Below are positions 18,746 through 27,823 of a stretch of DNA of 64,000 bases, one piece after another; the first letter of the stretch is position 1, and every line of letters begins with the position of its first letter. Position numbers and translations under genes: made by a program. This DNA comes from Bradyrhizobium jicamae (lineage in GTDB: Bacteria; Pseudomonadota; Alphaproteobacteria; Rhizobiales; Xanthobacteraceae): positions 1 through 64,000 of the forward strand of contig NZ_JAFCKQ010000001.1 in the NCBI RefSeq assembly GCF_018130215.1. The letters are read 5' to 3'. Below the pieces are notes generated by a model. It saw nothing but the letters and a program-made list of their open reading frames with translations, made no database searches and was not told where the DNA came from.

Positions 18746-19072
18746 TTGCGGCCTCGGGGTCGGGGTCGTGCCTCAACTGGACGGCCATCTGCATCCTGCC
18801 ACGGCGATTCCTGATGCGCTTCGGTCACGCTTGGTTGCGCGACCGCCTGTACCGGGCGGCTGCCGCCACTTGAGCGTGACCTGCTCGCGCCGCCGCGTCC
18901 ATGTGATCGAATGCGCCAGCGGCCGTGACGTCAGAGGAAGCAAAGGGCGTGGACCCCGAAGGGCATATTGCTTAGGATTTACCCAGGATTCAGGTTCAGG
19001 CCATCGCCGACAGTGCAACGTTGGATGCGCCGAGCGGCGCCCATTCCATGAACCGAACACGGGGGAGTCGTC
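18746..19072. other. Intergenic region
   Basis: About 330 bases between the ABC operon and the carboxylesterase gene. I see no gene, repeat or clear terminator. Confidence 0.35.
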
Positions 19073-20572
19073 ATGCGCCGGCCTTGCTGGTTCCTGGCGT
19101 TTGCAACCGGCGCCTTATTGATGTTCGGCTCCAACCTGCATGCGCAGCTGGGGGAGCGGTTCGTCTTCGCCCTCACGCAAGAAGGGCAAGTGCTCGGAAT
19201 GGCCGATTCCGACATTGCCAAGTTCATGGGAATTCCGTACGCCGCGCCCCCGATCGGGGCGGCTCGCTGGCGTGCACCGGCCAAGGCTGCTCAGCGGGAG
19301 GAGATCTTCACCGCAAGCAAGTTCGGCCCTTCCTGCCCTCAAGCACCGGGGCAGACTTTCGAAGCTCCAGCTCGCAACTCCGAGGATTGTCTTACCATCA
19401 ATGTCTTCACTCCTGCCCGCATGGACGAGAGGCTCCCCGTCATGGTCTGGATCCACGGCGGCGGGCTCAGCTCCGGAACCGCAGCAGACCCGCTTTACGA
19501 CGGATCCGCACTCGCGCGAGCCGGGCTGACCGTCGTCACTTTCAACTATCGCCTGGGCGCATTGGGCTGGTTGGCCAGCGGAATATTGTCGAAGGATGAG
19601 GAGGATGACGGGATCGGCAATTACGGCATGAAGGACCAGATAGCGGCTTTGCGCTGGGTTCACGACAACATCAGCGCCTTCGGCGGAGATCCCGATAACG
19701 TCACGATTTTCGGCTCGTCGTCCGGCGCGAACGCGGTCGCGATGCTGATGGCCTCGCGGCGAGCAACGGGACTGTTCCAGAAGGCGATCATTCAGTCCGC
19801 GTCATTCCGGGATCTGGCGCGCGATCGCAACACGGCAGAGAGCGCGGCACAGGCATTCGCGCAGGCGCTCGGCACCCGCCAGGTCGAGATGCGGCAATCG
19901 GAATTGCAGAAAATCGTCGCCGTGCAGGAGAAACAGGCGGAGGATCCCGGCCTTCGGCCCGCTTACACGATCGACGGCACCTACGTCGACGAACAGCTGC
20001 AGGAAGCGATCGCTGCTGGTCACGAGCAGCACATTCCCCTGTTGATCGGCAGCAACGGATTCCCTTACTCGCCGAATGCGCGGAGTATGCCCGGGGCGCT
20101 GCTGCAGAAGCTGCTGCAAATGACGAGCGGGCTCCATCCCGATTTCTCCGGGAAGGACGCGCCTGCGAGAATCCGGACGGACTGGGTGTTCTCCGAACCG
20201 ACCCGTTTCGTGGCGCGCACGCACGCCGGGCACGGCTCCACCACCTACAGATATCTGTTCGACTACGTCTCGGAGAGGGCAGAGCCGCCCGAAGAAGGGG
20301 AGGATGGACAGGAAATACGATTCGTATTCGGCACACTCGCAGTTCGTTCCGGACTGTATAGCCACAGGGACCGCGAGATCTCCAACACGATGCTCACCTA
20401 CTGGACCAACTTTGCAAAATATGGCGATCCGAACGGATCGGGTGTGCCGGTGTGGCGCCCCCAGTCCGTGCGGGACGATCTGCTGATGATCTCCAACTCC
20501 GGAGTAATTTGCGGCCCCGATCCCATGAAGGAGCGCCTGGACCTGATCGAGCACCTCGACTCACGTCCTTGA
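19073..20572 (+). CDS. Type-B carboxylesterase family protein with atypical triad
   Basis: A 499-residue protein with a signal peptide (residues 1-24, ending NLHA), so probably periplasmic. Family landmarks: FMGIPYAAPPIG, SEDCLTINVFTP, the oxyanion loop WIHGGGLSSG, and the nucleophile elbow FGSSSGAN with Ser kept (GxSxG). Where the family normally has the catalytic Glu (GxNxxE) this protein has IGSNGFPYS, and where it has His (HGxEIxYVF) it reads DGQEIRFVF, with Asp in the His position. Esterase activity is therefore uncertain. It could act differently or be a binding protein. Confidence 0.75.
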   Translation: MRRPCWFLAFATGALLMFGSNLHAQLGERFVFALTQEGQVLGMADSDIAKFMGIPYAAPPIGAARWRAPAKAAQREEIFTASKFGPSCPQAPGQTFEAPARNSEDCLTINVFTPARMDERLPVMVWIHGGGLSSGTAADPLYDGSALARAGLTVVTFNYRLGALGWLASGILSKDEEDDGIGNYGMKDQIAALRWVHDNISAFGGDPDNVTIFGSSSGANAVAMLMASRRATGLFQKAIIQSASFRDLARDRNTAESAAQAFAQALGTRQVEMRQSELQKIVAVQEKQAEDPGLRPAYTIDGTYVDEQLQEAIAAGHEQHIPLLIGSNGFPYSPNARSMPGALLQKLLQMTSGLHPDFSGKDAPARIRTDWVFSEPTRFVARTHAGHGSTTYRYLFDYVSERAEPPEEGEDGQEIRFVFGTLAVRSGLYSHRDREISNTMLTYWTNFAKYGDPNGSGVPVWRPQSVRDDLLMISNSGVICGPDPMKERLDLIEHLDSRP

Positions 20573-20632
20573 GGTTCTCTGCAGGTTTTCGGCAATCTGC
20601 GGCAAGCGTGATACCCCAAAAGGGAGGATCCG

Positions 20633-20995
20633 ATGAAGGCAGCATTCCTGGCATTGTCGCTCGTTGGCCAGCCGCCCCTACCGATTTCAGAAAGTGTTCC
20701 CAACTTTGATATCAAGGCGCTTTGCGTGGATGTATCCGCTGACGACAAGGCGTCGGGGCTTCCCCAGGATGCCAGCAAGTGCGTGAGTGACGAGACAGCT
20801 GCGCGGCAACAGCTGGACTCGATCTGGCTAACCGTCCCGGCGGGATCGCGTGAAACTTGCGAGATCCTGGCGGGGACTGCAGGAGCACAAAGCTATGTCG
20901 AACTCCTCACCTGTCTGCAAATGAACCGTTGGGACTCGCCACAGGTTGCACCTCCTCAGAGGCGCAAGCAGGCTTCGAAAACGCTCGAGAATTAG
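20633..20995 (+). CDS. Small hypothetical protein, possibly exported
   Basis: A 120-residue protein preceded by a good GGGAGGATC. The N-terminus is mildly hydrophobic (MKAAFLALSLVG) but is not a clear signal peptide. It has four Cys (CVDVS, KCVSD, TCEIL, LTCLQM), which would suit disulfides if exported. No family recognised. It follows the esterase gene by 60 bases and may be co-transcribed with it. Confidence 0.55.
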   Translation: MKAAFLALSLVGQPPLPISESVPNFDIKALCVDVSADDKASGLPQDASKCVSDETAARQQLDSIWLTVPAGSRETCEILAGTAGAQSYVELLTCLQMNRWDSPQVAPPQRRKQASKTLEN

Positions 20996-21117
20996 GTTTC
21001 CGGGCATTCCGCATCTGAACAGCAATGCCGGTGTGCCCACGGCGGCAGTCACGGTGACGGTACACTTGATTGGCGACGGAGCAGAATGATCGGGTCAGGC
21101 CGCCATCGATTCCAGGG

Positions 21118-21342
21118 TCAGGCGCAAGCCTCGGCCTTCTCGTGGCCGTCGGGGAACCGGGCGAGCGTTGCGCGATGGATGAACTCCGCAATCATGTCCC
21201 TGATCGTGTGAGCACAGCGGCCGCATTGCGCGGAGCAGCCGAGCGAGGCATAGACCCGGCTCATGCGCAACTGCTCGACGCTGCCGGCAATCGCGGCCTG
21301 GACCTGGATATCGCTGAAGACGTTGCAGGAGCAGACGATCAT
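21118..21342 (-). CDS. bfd: Bacterioferritin-associated ferredoxin
   Basis: A 74-residue [2Fe-2S] protein. Four cysteines in the Bfd arrangement: CSC at residues 4 and 6, then CSAQCGRC near 36-43 supplying a C-x3-C type pair. Bfd reduces the iron in bacterioferritin to release it during iron starvation. AGGAGG lies just before the ATG and overlaps the stop of a small upstream gene, so the two are translated from one message. No bacterioferritin gene is in this window. Confidence 0.8.
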   Translation of the reverse strand: MIVCSCNVFSDIQVQAAIAGSVEQLRMSRVYASLGCSAQCGRCAHTIRDMIAEFIHRATLARFPDGHEKAEACA

Positions 21343-21351
21343 GTGTGCCTC

Positions 21352-21525
21352 CTAGGCGGCCAAGCGGATGATGATCGCGGCAAGCAACAGAACGCTCACC
21401 GTTGCGGACCAGGAAGCGACCAGCGCGAGAAACGTGCTCCGCGACATCTCTGCGCCGTTGGGGCGCAGGCCTGGCTTGCGCCAGTTCGGATCAACGAAGC
21501 AATCGAACGGTAGGCGGGGCCACAT
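21352..21525 (-). CDS. 57-residue single-span membrane protein upstream of bfd
   Basis: A small gene beginning MWPRLPFDCFVDPNW and ending with a hydrophobic span (LVASWSATVSVLLLAAIII, about residues 35-53). GAGGAG lies 8 bases before the ATG at 21525. Its stop codon overlaps the ribosome binding site of bfd, 9 bases before that start. This tight coupling argues that it is real. Function unknown; a link to iron handling is inferred from position only. Confidence 0.55.
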   Translation of the reverse strand: MWPRLPFDCFVDPNWRKPGLRPNGAEMSRSTFLALVASWSATVSVLLLAAIIIRLAA

Positions 21526-21749
21526 CGGTCATCTCCTCAAGGGCGTTGGTGCGCCGATCCTGGATGACCACCGTAATCGCGACGCCGGCCGGACACTTGA
21601 CCGGATGGGACACCTGATTTGACATTCGGGGACAGCAGTTGGTGTTGTTGGAGCGTTTTCGAGCGAAGTGGGGTCCGGTCCGCGTAAGGAAAACGCGTCG
21701 AAACAAGAGCCCAGGGCTCCGTTCCGATTCCATCCGAACGAAAATGGCG

Positions 21750-22796
21750 CTAGTCCGCCGAAGTGCGCGGCTCGGGAGGATCAAGGTTTGCCAAGGCCGT
21801 ACGCTGGCCGGCGCGCCACTGCGAAACGCTGCAGCCGAACTGACTCCTGAACCAGCGTGAAAACGCGCTGAGCGCGGAGAAGCCGAGCAGTTCCGCAACC
21901 GACGCCAGTGGCCGCTCGCTATTGCCGATATAGCGGGTGACGAGCTCAGCGCGTACGGAATCCAGCATCGCGGAGAAGGTCTTGCCCTCGCGCGCCAGGT
22001 GCCGGTGCACGGTGCGACGGTCGACGCCAAGCCGCGCCGCGACCGAATCGGCCGAGCAGAGGCCCGAGGGCAGCATCGTGTAGATGCACTGGCTCACGCT
22101 GGCGCTCATCGAGGAACCCGGACGTACGGCGAGGGTGTCGAGATAGTCCTGCACGTAGCGCATCATCTTCGCATCGGCGGCCGGTACCGACGCATCGATG
22201 TCGCGCGAGGAGCAGACGATGCCGTTGAAGTCCTGACTGAACAGGACGTCGGTGCCGAAGAATTTGCGATAGATGTCCTTCTTCGAGGGGAGGGCGTGGG
22301 TGAAGCACACTGCCTGCGGTTTCCAGCGCTCGCGAAACAGTTGCTGAAGACTGCGGTGCAGGAAGCCGACGCCAAGCTCGATGCCCTGTCGGATCGGAAC
22401 CGGTCGATCGACATCGATGGCGAGACTCAAGATCACCTCGCCGCTCTGCTCACGCATGTTCACATGCAGCGACTCGCTATGCAGGAACATGTAACCAACC
22501 AGCACGTCGAGCGCCTTGCGAACGGTCGGCTGCTCGCGCACAAGCAGCGCCAGCGCGCCAAGATTGGCGACCGTGCGTTTATCGGCCAGCCGCAGCCCGA
22601 AGTCGGACTTGCCCGAACGCTCTGCGGACGCCTCGAGCAGCCGTCCCACGGCCATGGCGGATACTTTCATCTCGGGATCGGTCAGGCTTGCAGGTGGAAG
22701 ACGGAATTCGGTGATCATGCGATAGGGATCGAGGCCGACCGAGCGCGCGACCTCAACATAATTGCTCAACGTTGCACTGCGGATCAGGCGAGGCAT
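21750..22796 (-). CDS. AraC-family transcriptional regulator (OruR/arabinose-binding-like)
   Basis: About 348 residues. The N-terminal two thirds match the 'Arabinose_bd' sensor domain of the OruR/ArgR-like branch (start PRLIRSATLSNYVEVARSVGLDP). The last 90 residues are the AraC DNA-binding domain with LGVDRRTVHRHL and SVAELLGFSALSAFSRWFRS. The frame is open to 22931; the ATG at 22796 gives the typical start. It is divergent from the beta-keto-acid cleavage enzyme operon, which it probably regulates. Confidence 0.8.
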   Translation of the reverse strand: MPRLIRSATLSNYVEVARSVGLDPYRMITEFRLPPASLTDPEMKVSAMAVGRLLEASAERSGKSDFGLRLADKRTVANLGALALLVREQPTVRKALDVLVGYMFLHSESLHVNMREQSGEVILSLAIDVDRPVPIRQGIELGVGFLHRSLQQLFRERWKPQAVCFTHALPSKKDIYRKFFGTDVLFSQDFNGIVCSSRDIDASVPAADAKMMRYVQDYLDTLAVRPGSSMSASVSQCIYTMLPSGLCSADSVAARLGVDRRTVHRHLAREGKTFSAMLDSVRAELVTRYIGNSERPLASVAELLGFSALSAFSRWFRSQFGCSVSQWRAGQRTALANLDPPEPRTSAD

Positions 22797-22818
22797 CTGC
22801 CATCCCGGGTCGGTCGCC

Positions 22819-22845
22819 GCAAGCCGTCCAGTCTTTTCGGCTTGC
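22819..22845. promoter_or_regulatory. Inverted repeat in divergent AraC/BKACE region
   Basis: GCAAGCCG and CGGCTTGC with an 11-base spacer lie just upstream of the AraC gene, inside the 327-base divergent region (22797-23123). It could be an operator or a leader hairpin of the AraC message. A smaller dyad CGGT-CAA-ACCG lies at 22880-22890. Roles are inferred. Confidence 0.3.
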
Positions 22846-23123
22846 CGATGTCCCCAAAAGGTAAATCGCCTGTCCCAATCGGTCAAACCGGCAATGTGCG
22901 CCTGCGCTAGGTTCGGATCGTCGCAAGCCAAGGGCCGGTGACACGGCCGCGACGCAGCAAAACTCGGAGGAAACCACCGCTATGCGCCGGCAACCACGCG
23001 GCGAGCAGAGCACCGGGATGAATTACCCGGAGCGCCATCAATGATGGAAGGCGGCGGACACCACCGAACACCCAAAGCTCGTACCTGTCATTCAACAATC
23101 CATCTCAGCGAAAGGAAACGACC

Positions 23124-24179
23124 ATGAACTTCCTCGACGGCGCTCTTCATCCCGAGAACCAGGACAAGCTGGTGATCACCGCGGCTCCCTACGGGCCCGA
23201 GTGGCTGCCATCGGATTTCCCCGAGGACATTGCGGTCTCGATGGACGATCAAGTGCAGAAAGCGGTCGATTGCTACAATGCCGGTGCTACCGTGCTGCAC
23301 GTTCACGTTCGCGAGGCCGACGGCAAGGGATCGAAGCGGCTCTCCAAATTCAACGAGCTGCTGGCGCGGCTGCGGATTGCGGTACCCGACATGGTGTTGC
23401 AGGTTGGCGGCTCGATTTCGTTTGCACCGGAAACCGAAGGCGACAAGGCGAAGTGGCTCTCGGACGACACCCGTCATATGCTGGCCGAGCTGACTCCGAC
23501 GCCGGACCAGGTGACGGTCACGGTGAACACCGCGCAGATGAACATCTTCGAGCAGATGGATCCTCGCGACTATGCCGGTACTTCGCTGGGCGAGCCCTCG
23601 ATGCACGCGGCATTCCGCGAGATGATCGTTCCTGCCGGCCCGACCTGGGCGGAAGAGCACGTCAGGCGTCTCAGCGCCAAGGGCATTCAGAGCGCGTTTC
23701 AGTTCTACAACATCAACAGCTTCGAGACGGTCGAGCGGATGATCCGGCGCGGTGTCTATAAGGGGCCGTTGGTAGCGAACTGGGTCGCGATCGGCGGCGG
23801 CATGGACGCGCCGAACGTCTACAACCTCGCCAACTTCCTGCGCGCGATGCCCGACCGCGTCGCGTTGACGCTGGAAAGCTCGATGCTCAATACGCTGCCG
23901 GTCAACATGATGGCAATTGCCATGGGTCTGCACGTGCGTTGCGGCATCGAGGACAATCTGTGGAGCCAGGATCGCAAGAGCAAGATGAGCACGGTCAAAC
24001 AGATCGAGCAACTGGTGCGCATCTCGCGTGAATTCGGTCGTGACGTCGCAAGCGGCAAGGAAGCGAAGCAGATCCTGCAGATTGGCAGGTTCTACGACAC
24101 CGTCGACGAGACGCTGGCGAAGAACGGCTTCTCACCGAATCGCCCGGCCGTCCGCTCCTTCCAGCAGGCCGCGGAGTAG
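23124..24179 (+). CDS. Beta-keto acid cleavage enzyme (BKACE, DUF849)
   Basis: A 351-residue TIM-barrel enzyme that splits a beta-keto acid with acetyl-CoA to give acetoacetate and a new CoA ester. The Zn-binding HVHVR motif lies near residue 58 and the first strand reads KLVITAAPYGPEW. It resembles 3-keto-5-aminohexanoate and dehydrocarnitine cleavage enzymes. The actual substrate depends on a few pocket residues I cannot judge. GAAAGGAAACGACC precedes the ATG. It leads an operon with a hydrolase and an MFS transporter, all divergent from an AraC regulator. Confidence 0.8.
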   Translation: MNFLDGALHPENQDKLVITAAPYGPEWLPSDFPEDIAVSMDDQVQKAVDCYNAGATVLHVHVREADGKGSKRLSKFNELLARLRIAVPDMVLQVGGSISFAPETEGDKAKWLSDDTRHMLAELTPTPDQVTVTVNTAQMNIFEQMDPRDYAGTSLGEPSMHAAFREMIVPAGPTWAEEHVRRLSAKGIQSAFQFYNINSFETVERMIRRGVYKGPLVANWVAIGGGMDAPNVYNLANFLRAMPDRVALTLESSMLNTLPVNMMAIAMGLHVRCGIEDNLWSQDRKSKMSTVKQIEQLVRISREFGRDVASGKEAKQILQIGRFYDTVDETLAKNGFSPNRPAVRSFQQAAE

Positions 24180-24183
24180 CACG

Positions 24184-24780
24184 ATGGCACGCGAGGCCAC
24201 GGTGCTGATTGTGCCAGGCGTGCGGGACCATGTGCCTGCGCATTGGCAGACACTCCTGGCCTCGCGGCTGCCGCGGGTTCGTACGGTGGCGCCAATGGGG
24301 CGCGGCAATCTCGATTGCCTCGCCCGGGTCGAAGCCATCGAAGAGGCGGCCGTCAGGATCGATGGACCCCTCATTTTGGTCGCCCACTCCGGCGGCGCTA
24401 TCGCGGTCACCCACTGGGCACGGTTGACGCGTCGGCCGGTCCGCGGTGCGCTGCTGGCGACGCCGGCGGATTTCGATCAGCCGTTGCCGGAAGGCTATCC
24501 GTCGATGGAAGCCCTCGATGAAGGAGGATGGCTGCCGGTGCCGCGCGACGCTTTGCCGTTCCACAGCATCGTTGCGGCCAGCCGCAATGACCCGCTCGCA
24601 CGCTACGAACGCGTCGATGCGCTCGCAAGGTCGTGGGGCAGCAAGCTGGTCGATCTCGGAGAGGTCGGGCACCTCAATCCGGCATCCGGCTTCGGCGAAT
24701 GGCCGCAAGCGACGTCATTCATCAGTGAGCTCGATGCAACCGTCTCACCGTGCTGGCTGAAGCAACGTCTTCGTGCTTGA
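24184..24780 (+). CDS. Serine hydrolase of the RBBP9/YdeN family
   Basis: A 198-residue small alpha/beta hydrolase. Triad residues are visible: Ser in VAHSGGA, Asp in SRNDPLARYER, His in EVGHLNPASGFG. The N-terminus VLIVPGVRDHVPAHWQ is typical of the family. It starts 4 bases after the BKACE stop, so it is almost certainly co-translated with it. It may release a product or thioester in the same catabolic route; that is inferred. Confidence 0.8.
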   Translation: MAREATVLIVPGVRDHVPAHWQTLLASRLPRVRTVAPMGRGNLDCLARVEAIEEAAVRIDGPLILVAHSGGAIAVTHWARLTRRPVRGALLATPADFDQPLPEGYPSMEALDEGGWLPVPRDALPFHSIVAASRNDPLARYERVDALARSWGSKLVDLGEVGHLNPASGFGEWPQATSFISELDATVSPCWLKQRLRA

Positions 24781-24869
24781 TATCCAGAGAAGGTTCGCCG
24801 TCGCTGCCGTCCGCTCCACCGTGCTGATGCTTCATTTTTCAATACCGGATAACATTGGGAGAAATGTCC

Positions 24870-26210
24870 ATGAATCTGCATGTTGCAGCAACGGATAATA
24901 CGGAAGACAGGTTTCTGTTCGGAGCCCGCGCCGCCTGGTTCGCCTACGGCATGACCGTCGCGCTGATGGTCTTCGACTACGTCGATCGCCAGGTCATCGT
25001 GTCGATGTTTCCCTTCTTGAAGGTCGAATGGAATTTGTCCGACAAGGAACTAGGCCTGCTCGTCTCGGTGATCTCGATCACGGTCGCCGTGTTCGGCATC
25101 CCGGTCGCATGGATCGCCGATCGTGTCAGCCGCGTCAAAAGCGTCGTCGTCATGGCCGTGATCTGGAGCCTCGCCTGCATCTCCTGCATGTTCTCGCAGA
25201 GCTACGCTCAGCTACTCGCAGCCCGGGCGGTCGTCGGCCTCGGCGAGGCCGGCTACGGCTCGGTTGGCGCGGCGATGGTTGCTGCGCACTTCCCGCCGCG
25301 GATGCGCGGTGGCCTGCTCGGCGGGTTCTTTGCGTCTGCCTCGGTCGGCTCGGTGCTCGGCGTCGTTCTCGGCGGCGTAGTCGCGGCGCGCTTTGGCTGG
25401 CAGTCGGCATTCGGCATCGTCGGCATCCCCGGCCTTGTCGTCGCCTTGCTCTACCTGTTCGTGCGCGACTATCGTACCGTTGTCGCGGATGCCAAGGGCG
25501 TCCACGCAAGCGCGCAAGCAAGCGCCCCAAGCAAGCGCAGCATGATCGCCTCAATCGGTCGCTCGGCGACGGTGCGTTGGGTCTGCGTCGGGGCGGCGGC
25601 CGAACTCATTGCCGTGTCGGCCCTCTGGTCGTGGCTTCCGAGCTTTCTCAATCGCACCTACGGCCTTGCTCCGGAAAGGGCAGGCATGCAGGCGGCGCTC
25701 GTCGTGCTGGCCGGCGCATTCGGCAGCCTGGTGCTCGGTATCGTGGTCGATCGCGCAGGCGTCCGAAGCGCCCGAGGCAGGTTTCTGGCGGTTTCCGTGC
25801 TTTGCCTTGCCGCGATGGCGACGTTGATGTTTGCCTTCGGAAGCAGGCATCTGGGTATCGAACTCGGGCAAGCGAGCCAGTTCGGCGCGATCCTGTTCGG
25901 TGGGTTCCTGGCGACCTGCACGGTCGGCCCGGCAGCGGCGACCGTCCTCGACGTGATCCACCCTGGGGTGCGCTCGACCGGTGCCTCGGTGCTGTCCCTG
26001 TTCCAGAACCTGTTTGGCCTTGCGATCGGACCGTTGATTGGTGGAATGCTGTCGGATGCTGTCGGGCTCGACAACGCGCTGACCCTGACGCCTCTCGCCT
26101 GCATCGTTGCGGCCACAGCGTTTCTGATGGCGGGTGGCGGCTATCAGGCTGACAGGCAGCGCGCGGAAGCCCCGGCATCATTGCCGAACTCGCAGGAAGC
26201 ATTCGCATGA
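24870..26210 (+). CDS. MFS transporter
   Basis: About 446 residues and 12 hydrophobic segments. Family signs: VDRQVIVSMFPFLK in TM1, the loop motif AWIADRVSRVK, and ARAVVGLGEAGYGS in TM4, as in the spinster/hexuronate-like MFS group. An upstream TTG is possible, but GGGAGA at proper spacing points to the ATG at 24870. It is third in the BKACE operon and probably imports the substrate of that pathway. Confidence 0.75.
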   Translation: MNLHVAATDNTEDRFLFGARAAWFAYGMTVALMVFDYVDRQVIVSMFPFLKVEWNLSDKELGLLVSVISITVAVFGIPVAWIADRVSRVKSVVVMAVIWSLACISCMFSQSYAQLLAARAVVGLGEAGYGSVGAAMVAAHFPPRMRGGLLGGFFASASVGSVLGVVLGGVVAARFGWQSAFGIVGIPGLVVALLYLFVRDYRTVVADAKGVHASAQASAPSKRSMIASIGRSATVRWVCVGAAAELIAVSALWSWLPSFLNRTYGLAPERAGMQAALVVLAGAFGSLVLGIVVDRAGVRSARGRFLAVSVLCLAAMATLMFAFGSRHLGIELGQASQFGAILFGGFLATCTVGPAAATVLDVIHPGVRSTGASVLSLFQNLFGLAIGPLIGGMLSDAVGLDNALTLTPLACIVAATAFLMAGGGYQADRQRAEAPASLPNSQEAFA

Positions 26211-26453
26211 GCTTCCTCTCTGTCGCCGCAAGACCGTCTATCTGACGTGTCGGCCTCCAGCAAATAGGCCTGAGGCGCCAGAGGAGCGAATCGGCAGGTG
26301 GGGACGGTGACGCGGGTCGTGGCGTGATGATAACCAACGCCGCGAGGAGGAGGTGCTATTCGATCACCTCTTCGGCGCGGGCGACGGCCGGAAACGAACC
26401 AGCTTTCGCGCTCGACCTCCTTCAGCCAACAATCCTCGGTTCTGTCGCTCTCA
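26211..26453. other. Intergenic region, first part
   Basis: About 240 bases after the MFS gene; together with 26454-26651 it separates two operons by 440 bases. No gene seen. Confidence 0.3.
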
Positions 26454-26532
26454 CAGAATTACGACGACGGCGCACTTGATGACAACGAAGTGCGCAATTT
26501 GAGTGCACTGCACCGTAATTTCCGTAATTCTG
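26454..26532. promoter_or_regulatory. Nested inverted repeats upstream of a cyclic-nucleotide-binding gene
   Basis: An outer perfect repeat, CAGAATTACG (26454-26463) and CGTAATTCTG (26523-26532), encloses a perfect hairpin GCGCACTT-N10-AAGTGCGC (26470-26495). A further half-copy, CCGTAATTT, lies at 26513-26521. This sits 120-200 bases before the start of the cyclic-nucleotide-binding membrane protein. Paired sites for a dimeric regulator are a reasonable reading; nothing here identifies the regulator. Confidence 0.45.
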
Positions 26533-26651
26533 GATTCATGTTTTCCCTATTCAGCTCCCGCCGAGTCTTTCGTTCGACTTGACGAGCGCAATGATTTCAT
26601 CCGGAATAGCGGCTGCCGGTATTGGCTTACACAAAGCTTTGGCGAAACCAA

Positions 26652-27458
26652 ATGATGTTCAGCGCAGACGTGTCCAGCATGCTGGATCGCATTCTTGATG
26701 CAGCAACCAACAACCTCAGATTCGCGACGATTCTGGTTCAGATGGGTCTCGATCCCAATGACGTGACCTGGAACGCCATCTTCAGCCGCCTGCTGGAAAT
26801 TTTTCTGCACAACATCACTCTGGCAAACATGTTCGCCCTGGTCGGCGCGATCTTCTTTGTCGCCACCCTGCTGACGCACACCATGGTGCCGCTCCGGGTC
26901 GCCAACATGATCGGTTGCGTATTCTTTGCCATCTTCGGCGCGCTTACCGGAGCGGTCACGACGTTTCTTCTTTATCTCCTGATGGTTCCGATCAATGCCT
27001 ACCGCCTTCGGCAAATGCTCGCCCTCGTGAAAAAGGCTCGCACCGCAACGCAGGGTGACACGTCGATGGAGTGGCTCAAGCCGTTCATGACTCAGCGCAA
27101 GTATCGCAAGGGCGATATCTTGATGAAGAAAGGTGACGCAGCCAAAGAAATGCTGCTGACGGTCACCGGCAGATTCCGGGTGATCGAAATCAACGTCGAT
27201 GTTCCGCCGGGCCGCCTGATGGGCGAACTCGGTTTCCTCACACCCGACAACCGCCGGACCGCGACGATCGAATGTGTGGAGGATGGCCACGTTCTAACCA
27301 TCACCTATGAAAAGCTGCTCGAGATCTATTTCCAGAACCCGCAGTTCGGCTATTACTTCCTCGTCCTGACCAGCCAGCGCCTCCTGGAAAATCTCGCGCG
27401 CGCCGAAGCCATCATCGCGCAGAACAAGATCGCGGTGCAGACGGCCTCCGCGAACTGA
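26652..27458 (+). CDS. Membrane protein with cyclic-nucleotide-binding domain
   Basis: About 268 residues. Two or three hydrophobic segments lie near residues 50-115 (ANMFALVGAIFFVATLL, VFFAIFGALTGAVTTFLLYLL). A cNMP-binding domain follows at about residues 145-250, with a phosphate-binding cassette resembling GRLMGELGFL...RRTATIE. There is no ion-pore or helix-turn-helix, so it is a membrane-tethered cNMP sensor of unknown output. The frame is open from a TTG at 26622; the ATG at 26652 is preferred. Confidence 0.75.
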   Translation: MMFSADVSSMLDRILDAATNNLRFATILVQMGLDPNDVTWNAIFSRLLEIFLHNITLANMFALVGAIFFVATLLTHTMVPLRVANMIGCVFFAIFGALTGAVTTFLLYLLMVPINAYRLRQMLALVKKARTATQGDTSMEWLKPFMTQRKYRKGDILMKKGDAAKEMLLTVTGRFRVIEINVDVPPGRLMGELGFLTPDNRRTATIECVEDGHVLTITYEKLLEIYFQNPQFGYYFLVLTSQRLLENLARAEAIIAQNKIAVQTASAN

Positions 27459-27502
27459 CGGCGCTCCGGCCCGATGGATCCCGATCCGGAAAGGCCAGGC
27501 TG

Positions 27503-27600
27503 GCTAGAGCGCGATGAGATCGGGTCGAATCGTCATCGCGCCCTGGCTTCTTGTTTGAGCGTGATCTCCGCGCAAACACGTTCCGCGTTTGTATCGGATC
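27503..27600. repeat. Dispersed Bradyrhizobium-type repeat
   Basis: CTAGAGCGCGATGAGATC begins a stretch that pairs with TCATCGCGCCCTGG downstream, followed by GTTTGAGCGTGATCTCCGCG. I recognise this pattern from the many intergenic copies in Bradyrhizobium and related genomes. It lies in the 365-base gap (27459-27823) between two convergent genes; the rest of the gap shows nothing. Confidence 0.5.
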
Positions 27601-27823
27601 TTATTGCCCTATCAAAACCTGTATGGCCGACAACGTTGGCCGGCGAACTCGGGTCAGATACCGGCTCGGGCCGCGCACGCGGCGTTCGCACCTTGGCATA
27701 TGAGCTTCAGCGCAGGGTTGTCCGAGTTCACGCAAGAACTCGGCCGTCCTTGCGGTGCGTCAGAGCGACGCGCTCAAGACGTTTGTCGATGCGCCGGTTT
27801 CGGCAGCGTGCGTCACCCGGAGT

